Source: Bradyrhizobium canariense (lineage in GTDB: Bacteria; Pseudomonadota; Alphaproteobacteria; Rhizobiales; Xanthobacteraceae). Taken from it: a DNA stretch of 64,000 nucleotides. A program made the position numbers and the translations under genes. The notes below the pieces were generated by a model. The model saw only the letters and a program-made list of their open reading frames with translations, was not told the DNA's origin and did not search any database. The stretch's first letter is position 1. The number at the start of each line of letters is the position of its first letter. Of this stretch, positions 26,414 through 32,771 are shown piece after piece. The DNA lies in the NCBI RefSeq assembly GCF_018130465.1, contig NZ_JAFCKJ010000005.1:124001-188000 (forward strand), given 5' to 3'.

Positions 26414-27793
26414 TTAAACGCGCGCTCCGGCGAGGCTTGACGCGCCTTCACCCTGCGGGCTGCGACGCAGATAGAACCACCAGGTCAGCGCGAGGCAGGA
26501 GGCGTAGAAGCCGAGATAGATCGCGAGCGCGAGCTGCGGTCCGCCGGTCAGCGCGATCGACTTGCCGAACCCGGTCGGGATCAGATAGCCGCCGACGGCA
26601 CCCACTGCGCCGATGAAGCCAACCGCAGCACCGCTCTCGATGCTCGCCGTCTTCAAGGCGACCGCGCGCTCCGCATCGCCCTTGCCGCGCACCCTGAACA
26701 AGTTCTGCTCGCGGAAGATCGAGGGGATCATGCGGTAGGTCGAACCGTTGCCGATGCCCGTCGTCACGAACAGGACCAGGAACATCGACAGGAAGCCGAT
26801 GAAATCCTTGTGCCCGACGAAGTAGAGCACGCCGACCGTGGCGCCCGCCATCACGATGAAATTCCAGAACGTGATGACCGAGCCGCCGATCCTGTCGGCA
26901 AGCCAGCCGCCGAGCGGCCGCGACAGCGAGCCGACCAGCGGCCCCAGGAACGCGATCGCAATCGTGACTTGCGGGAACTGGGTCTTGATCAACAGCGGAA
27001 ATGCAGCCGAGTAGCCGATGAAGGAGCCGAACGTGCCGATATAGAGGTACGCCATGATCCAGGTGTGCTTGCGCTTGACCACGGCGAGCTGGTTCTTGAT
27101 CGACGACTTGGCCGTGGTCAGGTTGTTCATGAAGAACACGGCGCCGAATACCGCGATCGCGATCGGCAGCACCCACATCAGGCCGGCATTCTGGAGGAAG
27201 ACGCCGTCGACGGGCGATGCCTGGAACAGGTTGATGACGGCGAGCGTCATCAGGATCGGGGTCAGGAGCTGCACGCTTGAGACGCCGATATTGCCGCCGG
27301 CGGCGTTGAGGCCGAGCGCCCATCCCTTCATCCGGTCGGGAAAGAAGAAGGAGATGTTGGTCATGCTGGAGGCAAAATTGCCGCCGCCGAGACCGGCGGT
27401 CGAGGCAATCAGCAGCATCAGCCAGAACGGCGTGTCGGGTTGGCCGACGAAATAGGCGAGCGAGAGCGTCGGAATGAACAGGATCGCTGCACTGAAGATG
27501 GTCCAGTTGCGGCCGCCGAAGGTCGTCACCGCGAAGGTGTAGGGAAAGCGCATCAACGCGCCGATCAGCCCGGGCACCGCGACGAGCTGGAACAGCTGGT
27601 CGGTGGTGTAGTGGAAGCCCGCCTGCGGCAGCTTGGTGGTGACGATGCTCCAGATCAGCCAGACCGAGAAGCCGATATGTTCGGCCACGATCGACCAGAT
27701 CAGGTTGCGTCGCGCGATAGTCTTGCCAGTCGCATTCCAGAACGCCTCATCTTCGGGGCGCCAGTCTGAAATCCAGGTTGGATTCTTCGTCAT
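26414..27793 (-). CDS. narK: Nitrate/nitrite transporter (NarK family, MFS)
   Basis: 459 residues, 12 helices. The nitrate-porter signature is clear near residues 135-175: GLGGGNFASSMTNISFFFPD, then GWALGLNAAGGNIGVS. The N-terminal FWNATGKTIARRNLIWSI block matches NarK1/NarK-type proton-nitrate or nitrate/nitrite carriers. It provides a second uptake route beside the NrtABC ATP-driven system, or exports nitrite. First gene of narK-bjgb-flp-nasC. A sigma-54-like promoter lies about 150 bp upstream and an enhancer dyad about 270 bp upstream; AGAAGGG precedes the ATG at 27791-27793. Confidence 0.95.
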   Translation of the reverse strand: MTKNPTWISDWRPEDEAFWNATGKTIARRNLIWSIVAEHIGFSVWLIWSIVTTKLPQAGFHYTTDQLFQLVAVPGLIGALMRFPYTFAVTTFGGRNWTIFSAAILFIPTLSLAYFVGQPDTPFWLMLLIASTAGLGGGNFASSMTNISFFFPDRMKGWALGLNAAGGNIGVSSVQLLTPILMTLAVINLFQASPVDGVFLQNAGLMWVLPIAIAVFGAVFFMNNLTTAKSSIKNQLAVVKRKHTWIMAYLYIGTFGSFIGYSAAFPLLIKTQFPQVTIAIAFLGPLVGSLSRPLGGWLADRIGGSVITFWNFIVMAGATVGVLYFVGHKDFIGFLSMFLVLFVTTGIGNGSTYRMIPSIFREQNLFRVRGKGDAERAVALKTASIESGAAVGFIGAVGAVGGYLIPTGFGKSIALTGGPQLALAIYLGFYASCLALTWWFYLRRSPQGEGASSLAGARV

Positions 27794-27817
27794 TGAGTAT
27801 CCCTTCTAGGCTCACCG

Positions 27818-27831
27818 CTGCGTCGTTGCAG
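27818..27831 (-). promoter_or_regulatory. CTGC-AACGAC-GCAG hexaloop near the narK start (tentative)
   Basis: A 4-bp stem with loop AACGAC on the minus strand, 24 nt upstream of the narK ATG. The 13-mer CTGCAACGACGCA is found again, on the same strand, just upstream of nrtA (31228-31240). Two copies ahead of two co-regulated genes suggest a shared RNA or translation control element. Confidence 0.4.
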
Positions 27832-27911
27832 GCTCAGCCTCCAGGCAAGGAGGCGCGCGCCGAGGCCACGCCCCGGTGGCGAGTTCACGATGCTGATTGA
27901 TGATGTTGAGG

Positions 27912-27929
27912 GACGTCGTCGTTGGCGTC
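27912..27929 (-). promoter_or_regulatory. Hexaloop hairpin at the 5' end of the narK leader RNA (tentative)
   Basis: Read on the minus strand, GACGCC-AACGAC-GACGTC folds into a six-base-pair stem with one mismatch and the loop AACGAC. A at loop position 1 and G at position 4 is the pattern recognised by ANTAR antiterminators such as NasR/NasT. It begins about 3 nt after the transcription start predicted from the sigma-54-like promoter. A second AACGAC loop lies at 27818-27831. No clear terminator was found, so this remains a hypothesis. Confidence 0.35.
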
Positions 27930-27940
27930 GCGCAAATACG

Positions 27941-27958
27941 TTTCAATTTCCGTGCCAA
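27941..27958 (-). promoter_or_regulatory. Sigma-54-like promoter of narK
   Basis: On the minus strand TTGGCACGGAAATTGAAA matches TGGCACG-N4-TTGC except that the -12 GC is GA. The same variant is seen before nrtA. The -24 GG (27955-27956) lies exactly 105 nt from the dyad at 28061-28075. Predicted transcription start is near 27932. Confidence 0.65.
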
Positions 27959-28030
27959 GTGCGCGCACGCTGGAAATACAGGGATTCCAGGACGTTATTC
28001 GTATTGCCCGAAACTTTAGCAGGGTTTTCT

Positions 28031-28085
28031 CGCACGCTAAATTTGCGATTCGCTCAATCCTTGTGCGACGCACAAGGATTGAGCG
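28031..28085. promoter_or_regulatory. Upstream enhancer block of narK: conserved box plus TTGTGCGNCGCACAA dyad
   Basis: CGCACGCTAAATTTGCG (28031-28047) and the dyad TTGTGCGACGCACAA (28061-28075) recur in the same order and spacing before nrtA. The dyad is embedded in a longer perfect inverted repeat with 16-bp arms (28051-28066 and 28070-28085), which could also terminate or protect the nrtC transcript ending at 28133. Placement about 105 nt upstream of a -24 element suits an activator of the NtrC type. Confidence 0.65.
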
Positions 28086-28132
28086 GGATGTCGTTTATTT
28101 GGGCGCAGCCAACTCTCGCGTTAACTTTTCGT

Positions 28133-28927
28133 TTACGCGGCCTCGACGAAGCGGTGACGCTCATAGAGGAATTCGAGCACGCGCTGCCGGCACTTCAGAT
28201 AAGTGGCGTTGGTCGCGAGCTCGAGCCGCTTGCGCGGGCGCGCCAGCGGCACCTCCAGCACCTCGCCGATACGCGCGCTCGGCCCGTTCGTCATCATGAC
28301 GATGCGATCGGACAGCAGCACCGCCTCGTCGACGTCGTGGGTGATCATCAAGATGGTGTTGCCGAGCTTCTGATGCAGCGCCATCACCGAATCCTGCAAA
28401 TGCGCGCGGGTCAGTGCGTCGAGCGCGCCGAAAGGCTCGTCGAGCAGCAACACCTTCGGCTCCATGGCGAGCGCGCGGGCAATGCCGACACGCTGCTTCA
28501 TGCCGCCGGAGATTTCCGAGGGCCGCTTGTCCTTGGCATGGGCCATCTGCACGAGGTTGAGATTGTGCATCACCCAGGCGTCGCGTTCGGCGCGCTTCTT
28601 GGTCTTGGCGAAGACCTTGTCGACGCCGAGCCGGACGTTCTCGTACACGGTCAGCCACGGCAACAGGCTGTGGTTCTGGAACACCACCGCGCGATCCGGC
28701 CCCGGCGAGTTCACCTCGCGGTTCTCCAGGAGCACGCCGCCGGTGGTGGCGACGGTCAATCCCGCGATGATGTTGAGCAGGGTCGACTTGCCGCAACCGG
28801 AATGGCCGATGATCGAGACGTATTCGCCCTTCTCGATGGTGAGATTGATATCCTTCAGCACCTCCGTGGAGGCGGCGCCGCGGGTAAAGATCTTGTCGAT
28901 GTGGTCGAGCTTCAGATAAGCGGTCAT
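28133..28927 (-). CDS. nrtC: Nitrate ABC transporter ATP-binding protein
   Basis: 264 residues from ATG 28925-28927. Complete ABC ATPase: Walker A GHSGCGKST (41-49), Q-loop VVFQNHSLLPWLTV, signature ISGGMKQRV (139-147), Walker B LLLDEP (160-165) and a switch His in ITHDVDEAV. NrtC/NrtD-type ATPases energise nitrate and nitrite uptake; this one lacks the NrtA-like C-terminal extension of cyanobacterial NrtC and so is the short (NrtD/NasD-like) form. It ends the nrtABC unit, 11 bp after nrtB, and is followed by the large inverted repeat and the narK control region. Confidence 0.93.
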   Translation of the reverse strand: MTAYLKLDHIDKIFTRGAASTEVLKDINLTIEKGEYVSIIGHSGCGKSTLLNIIAGLTVATTGGVLLENREVNSPGPDRAVVFQNHSLLPWLTVYENVRLGVDKVFAKTKKRAERDAWVMHNLNLVQMAHAKDKRPSEISGGMKQRVGIARALAMEPKVLLLDEPFGALDALTRAHLQDSVMALHQKLGNTILMITHDVDEAVLLSDRIVMMTNGPSARIGEVLEVPLARPRKRLELATNATYLKCRQRVLEFLYERHRFVEAA

Positions 28928-28938
28928 GTGCTCCCCCT

Positions 28939-29835
28939 TTAGTTCAGCGCGGTGCCGCGGGTGACGATCTTGCCGACGCCCGCGATCAGGCGGTCGAGCA
29001 CGAAGCCGATGATGCCGACATAGAACAGCGCCAGGATGATCTCGCTGATATGCGAGGAGTTCCAGGCGTCCCAGATGAAGAAGCCGATGCCGACGCCGCC
29101 GATCAGCATCTCGGCCGCAACGATGGCGAGCCAGGACAGCCCGATGCCGATGCGAAGCCCCGTGAAGATGTAGGGCGCGGCGGCCGGGATCATGATCTTG
29201 GTGAAGAACTCGAGCGGATTGAGCTGCACCACCGCCGCGACGTTGCGGTAATCCTGCGGGATGTTGCGGACGCCGACCGCGGTGTTGATGATGATAGGCC
29301 AGATCGAGGTGATGAAGATGACGAAGATCGCCGAGGGCTGGCCGTCGCGGAACGCCGCGAGCGACAGCGGCAGCCAGGCGAGCGGCGGAATCGTGCGCAA
29401 GACCTGGAACAGCGGATCGAGCCCGCGCATGGCCCAGACCGACTGGCCGACCAGGACGCCGAGGGCAATGCCCGCGATGGCGGAGAGCGAGTAGCCGAGC
29501 GCGACGCGCTGGAGACTGGCGGAGAGATGCCAGAACAGACCCTTGTCGATGCCGCCATGATCGAAGAACGGATCGAGGATCAGCTCCTTGGTGTCCTTGA
29601 AGACTTTTGACGGCGGCGGCAGCGCCGAGCCGGCGCGACGGCAGACCAGCTCCCATATCAACATCAGCAGCGCCACCACGACGAGTGGCGGGATGACGCG
29701 CACGGCGGTCTCCCGCGCCATCCGCGCGTAGGTCTCGCGGCGCGGCGGACGCTTCGGCGTCATCGCGACGACCGGCGCGGCGGTGCCCGTGGGGGTCGCG
29801 GTCTCAATGTCCATCTTCGTGGCAGGCATGTTCAT
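28939..29835 (-). CDS. nrtB: Nitrate ABC transporter permease
   Basis: 298 residues from ATG 29833-29835 with GGAGAG upstream; the longer frame overlaps the end of nrtA and is not needed. A soluble N-terminus of about 45 residues precedes six to seven helices. The permease EAA-type loop is visible in AAVVQLNPLEFFTKIMIPAAAPYIFTGLRIGIG-like order (about 200-230). Segments such as LRTIPPLAWLPLSLAAFRDGQPSAIFV and NTAVGVRNIPQDY follow NrtB/SsuC-family permeases. It forms the channel for nitrate or nitrite with NrtC, fed by NrtA. The gap to nrtA is 56 bp. Confidence 0.93.
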   Translation of the reverse strand: MNMPATKMDIETATPTGTAAPVVAMTPKRPPRRETYARMARETAVRVIPPLVVVALLMLIWELVCRRAGSALPPPSKVFKDTKELILDPFFDHGGIDKGLFWHLSASLQRVALGYSLSAIAGIALGVLVGQSVWAMRGLDPLFQVLRTIPPLAWLPLSLAAFRDGQPSAIFVIFITSIWPIIINTAVGVRNIPQDYRNVAAVVQLNPLEFFTKIMIPAAAPYIFTGLRIGIGLSWLAIVAAEMLIGGVGIGFFIWDAWNSSHISEIILALFYVGIIGFVLDRLIAGVGKIVTRGTALN

Positions 29836-29891
29836 CGCTATCTCTCCGGCGCAAGGACGATGCGGCCGCCTCACGGCGGCCGCAGGCTCCA

Positions 29892-31211
29892 TCAGACTTC
29901 GACCCGCTTGATCGCGAGCGACTTCAGATAGGCGGCCGGATTTTCCGGATCGAACACCTTGCCGTCGAAGAACGTCTCCTTGCCGCGCGAGGTAGAGGTC
30001 GGGATCTCCGCGCTTGCGACGCCCAGCGTCTTGGCCGCATCGCGCCACATGTCCTCGCGGTTGACCTTGGCGATCAGCGCCTTGGTGTCGAAATTCGCCT
30101 CGTACTTGCCCCAGCGGATGTCCTCGGTGAGGAACCAGAGGTCGTGGCTCTGGAACGGATATGACGCGAAGTCGCGCCAGTACTTCATGACGTGCGGCGA
30201 ATTCTCGACCACCTTGCCGGGGATGCCGTAGTCGAACTTGCCGGCGGTGCGGTCGAGCACGTCCTCAACGGGGCAGTTCATCCACTGCCGCTTGCCCATG
30301 ATGGCGGCGAGCTCGGCCTTGTTCTCGGCCTTGTCGGCCCATTGCTGGGCTTCCATCACCGCCATCAGCAGCGCCTTGGAAGCTTTCGGATATTTGTCGA
30401 CGAAAGCCGCGCGCATGCCGAAGGATTTTTCGGGATGCTTGTTCCAGAGCTCGCCGGTGGTGATGGCGGTGTAGCCGATGTTCTGGTGGATCAGCTGCAG
30501 GTTCCAGGGCTCGCCGACGCAGAAGCAATCCATGGTGCCGACCTTCATGTTGGCCACCATCTGCGGCGGCGGCACAACGATGGTCTCGATGTCCTTGTCG
30601 GGGTCGATGCCGCCGGCGGCGAGCCAGTAGCGGATCCAGAGGTCATGCGTGCCGCCGGGGAAGGTCATGGCGGCCTTCACCGACTTGCCGGAGGCCTTCT
30701 TCTTCTCGAGCGCCGCCTTGAACGGCGCAGCATCGACGCCGAGCTTGAGGTCGGCATATTCGTTCGACACCGAAATGCACTGGCTGTCGAGATTGAGCCG
30801 CGCCAGGATGTACATCGGCGTCGGCTGGTTGTTCTGCGTCACCTTGCCGGCCGAGATCAGATACGGCATCGGGGTCAGGATATGTGCACCGTCGATGCCA
30901 TTGCCTTCGGAGCCGAGCACGAGATTGTCCCGCGTGGTGCCCCAGGAGGCCTGCTTCTGCACGTCGGTGTCGGGCATGCCGTATTTGGCGAACAGGCCCT
31001 TGTCCTTGGCGACGAACAAGGGGCCGGCATCGCTCAGCGCGATGAAGCCGAGCTTGGCGCCCTTGACCTCCGGGCCGGCGTCCTGCGCGAAGGCGCCGGC
31101 GGGGAAATTCAGTTTTACGGCGGCCAGGAGTGCGGCGGTCGAGCCGGCGACCTTCAACAATTGACGGCGGCTGAGGCCAGTGTCCGACGGCCGGCGGGTG
31201 CGCTTGGTCAT
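29892..31211 (-). CDS. nrtA: Nitrate-binding protein of the ABC transporter (NrtA), Tat-exported
   Basis: 439 residues. The N-terminus holds a twin-arginine signal, SRRQLLK at about 14-20, followed by a mild hydrophobic stretch and an AFA-QD cleavage near 42. The mature part is an NrtA/CmpA-family solute receptor: GFIALSDAGPLFVAKDKGLF, HILTPMPYLISAG, NMKVGTMDCFCVGEPW and KHPEKSFGMRAAFVDKYPKA are diagnostic. It captures nitrate in the periplasm for NrtBC. First gene of nrtABC. Its control region (31212-31876) is shared with the divergent FNT channel and includes a sigma-54-like promoter and an enhancer dyad. Confidence 0.94.
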   Translation of the reverse strand: MTKRTRRPSDTGLSRRQLLKVAGSTAALLAAVKLNFPAGAFAQDAGPEVKGAKLGFIALSDAGPLFVAKDKGLFAKYGMPDTDVQKQASWGTTRDNLVLGSEGNGIDGAHILTPMPYLISAGKVTQNNQPTPMYILARLNLDSQCISVSNEYADLKLGVDAAPFKAALEKKKASGKSVKAAMTFPGGTHDLWIRYWLAAGGIDPDKDIETIVVPPPQMVANMKVGTMDCFCVGEPWNLQLIHQNIGYTAITTGELWNKHPEKSFGMRAAFVDKYPKASKALLMAVMEAQQWADKAENKAELAAIMGKRQWMNCPVEDVLDRTAGKFDYGIPGKVVENSPHVMKYWRDFASYPFQSHDLWFLTEDIRWGKYEANFDTKALIAKVNREDMWRDAAKTLGVASAEIPTSTSRGKETFFDGKVFDPENPAAYLKSLAIKRVEV

Positions 31212-31227
31212 AGGCGGTATCGTCCTT

Positions 31228-31258
31228 TGCGTCGTTGCAGAATGATTGCGTCAGTGCA
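31228..31258 (-). promoter_or_regulatory. Tandem small hexaloops in the nrtA leader RNA (tentative)
   Basis: On the minus strand TGC-ACTGAC-GCA and, 7 nt later, TGC-AACGAC-GCA each present a six-base loop with A at position 1 and G at position 4, as ANTAR proteins such as NasT require. The stems are only 3 bp as drawn, so the fold is uncertain. The second copy shares the 13-mer CTGCAACGACGCA with the narK leader. Confidence 0.35.
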
Positions 31259-31393
31259 CACGAGCAGCCCGTCCGTCCGGCGACGCCTGAAGCAGCGCAT
31301 GCGAACGCGCGACGGGGAGACCCCCGCCTGGTGGCGTCGGCAATTCGGATGAGAAGTCTCGCGGGACGGCTTCAATGGCGTCGACTTGGAACT

Positions 31394-31411
31394 ATTCAAG
31401 CTTCATGCCAA
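31394..31411 (-). promoter_or_regulatory. Sigma-54-like promoter of nrtA
   Basis: Minus-strand TTGGCATGAAGCTTGAAT has the -24 GG and the correct 12-bp step to -12, where GA replaces GC exactly as in the narK promoter. The GG (31408-31409) is 105 nt from the dyad edge at 31514. Predicted start near 31385 gives a leader of about 170 nt. Confidence 0.65.
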
Positions 31412-31483
31412 GCCAGCCATCGATCAAAATGTCACATATTCAATGAGTTACAGCTACCGCGCCAGTCTGTCGCAGGCGCGCTG

Positions 31484-31528
31484 CGCACGCCAAATTCGCG
31501 CTCTGCTCATTTCTTGTGCGCCGCACAA
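31484..31528. promoter_or_regulatory. Shared enhancer block: conserved box plus TTGTGCGCCGCACAA dyad
   Basis: CGCACGCCAAATTCGCG (31484-31500) and TTGTGCGCCGCACAA (31514-31528) repeat the arrangement found before narK at the same 30-bp offset. The dyad is equidistant (105 nt) from the -24 GG of the nrtA promoter on one side and of the FNT promoter on the other. It is a likely binding site for a sigma-54 activator; NtrC is the obvious candidate, although the site is not the enteric NtrC consensus. Confidence 0.68.
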
Positions 31529-31631
31529 ATCTTATGCAGCCGCCTAAGCAAAGGGCCGCGAAGCTCGCAAAACTCAGGGCTGAGAGAGTGTCATCCACTT
31601 GATTTTGCTTGATTTTTAAAACCCCTCTGGA

Positions 31632-31647
31632 CGGCACGCAACTTGCA
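31632..31647 (+). promoter_or_regulatory. Sigma-54 promoter of the FNT channel gene
   Basis: CGGCACGCAACTTGCA is a near-perfect -24/-12 element: GG at 31633-31634 and GC at 31645-31646, then a T-rich stretch. The GG lies 105 nt from the near edge of the dyad at 31514-31528. Transcription should start near 31657. Confidence 0.8.
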
Positions 31648-31876
31648 TTTCTGTTTGGGTCAACGAAGACTGCGGCTTGCCGCACTGATGCAGGCGCTGG
31701 CGGCTGCATCCCGGAAGCTCAACTGCTTCGCGGCCCTCTTCGGCTCCGTCGTCGTGACGCGATTCCCAAAGCTTCCAACTCCTCGTGCGCGGCAGGCCAG
31801 CCCGCACGGCCAGTGAAACGTTCAATCGCTCTCACAGGAGGGCGTGATCTCTCTTACGAAGCAAAAGGAACCATTG

Positions 31877-32716
31877 ATGTCGTATCTCGCGCCTTCGGAA
31901 TTCGTCACCAAGATGGTGGATGCGGGCGAGTCCAAGATCTTCATGTCCACCCGGGATACCATCATCCGGGCCTACATGGCCGGCGCTATCCTGGCGCTCG
32001 CGGCATGGTTCGCCGTCACGATCAACGTGAACACGGGGCAGCCGCTGGTCGGCGCGCTGCTGTTCCCGGTCGGCTTCGTCATGCTCTATCTGCTGGGCTT
32101 CGACCTCCTGACCGGCGTGTTCGTGCTCTCTCCGCTCGCCCTGATCGACAAGCGCCCCGGCGTCACGTTCGGCGGCGTGCTGCGCAACTGGGGCCTTGTC
32201 TTCGTCGGCAACTTCGCCGGCGCCTTCACCGTGGCCTTCATGATGGCCTTCGTCACGACCTTCGGCTTCACGCAAGATCCCGACAAGGTCGGCGCCGCCA
32301 TCGGCAATATCGGCGAAGGCCGAACGCTGGGCTACGCTGCGCATGGTGCGGCCGGCATGGCGACACTGTTCCTGCGCGGCATGCTCTGCAACTGGATGGT
32401 CTCGACCGGCGTGGTCGGCGCCATGATCTCGACCTCGGTCCCCGGCAAGGTCATCGCGATGTGGATGCCCATCCTGGTGTTCTTCTACATGGTGTTCGAA
32501 CATTCCGTCGTGAACATGTTCCTGTTCCCGTCGGGCCTGATGCTGCACGCAAAATTCTCGATCATGGATTATCTGATCTGGAACGAGATCCCGACCGTGC
32601 TCGGCAACCTCGTCGGCGGCCTCGCGTTCACCGGATTGACCCTCTACGCCACGCACGTCATGACCAAGCCGAAGCGCCAGGCCGGCAAGGCCACGTCGCC
32701 CCGCGTCGCGGCCTGA
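31877..32716 (+). CDS. Formate/nitrite transporter family channel
   Basis: 279 residues from ATG 31877 with AAAGGAA just upstream. FNT fold: six membrane helices, with conserved FGGVLRNWGLVFVGNFAGA (helix 3 region) and RGMLCNWMVSTGVV (helix 4-5), then FEHSVVNMFLFPSG. These pentameric channels conduct nitrite, formate or related small anions. Position opposite nrtABC, plus the sigma-54 promoter, points to nitrite (uptake or release of excess made by NasC) rather than formate. Followed 55 bp later by the phosphatase/kinase gene on the same strand, probably one transcript. Confidence 0.92.
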   Translation: MSYLAPSEFVTKMVDAGESKIFMSTRDTIIRAYMAGAILALAAWFAVTINVNTGQPLVGALLFPVGFVMLYLLGFDLLTGVFVLSPLALIDKRPGVTFGGVLRNWGLVFVGNFAGAFTVAFMMAFVTTFGFTQDPDKVGAAIGNIGEGRTLGYAAHGAAGMATLFLRGMLCNWMVSTGVVGAMISTSVPGKVIAMWMPILVFFYMVFEHSVVNMFLFPSGLMLHAKFSIMDYLIWNEIPTVLGNLVGGLAFTGLTLYATHVMTKPKRQAGKATSPRVAA

Positions 32717-32771
32717 TACGTCTCGACAGGAGGGCCTCGCCCGATCAGGGTGAGGCTCTCCTTTGCCGGTG

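Larger units (their letters stand above)
31212..31876. other. 665-bp divergent control region between nrtA and the FNT channel
   Basis: No gene is supported here. It holds two outward-facing sigma-54-type promoters (31394-31411 minus, 31632-31647 plus), a dyad midway between them (31514-31528), a conserved box (31484-31500) and a possible pair of hexaloop hairpins in the nrtA leader (31228-31258). The FNT leader from about 31657 to 31876 is long (about 220 nt) and may be regulated; I see no named riboswitch in it. Confidence 0.7.

Noticed and set aside
28051-28085. Reading the large inverted repeat only as an intrinsic terminator
   Set aside because: No U-run follows on either strand, and its core repeats upstream of nrtA as a DNA element at fixed distance from promoters.
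31514-31528. Calling the dyad a standard enteric NtrC box
   Set aside because: The half-sites are reversed compared with TGCAC...GTGCA, so I kept it as an activator dyad of uncertain owner.
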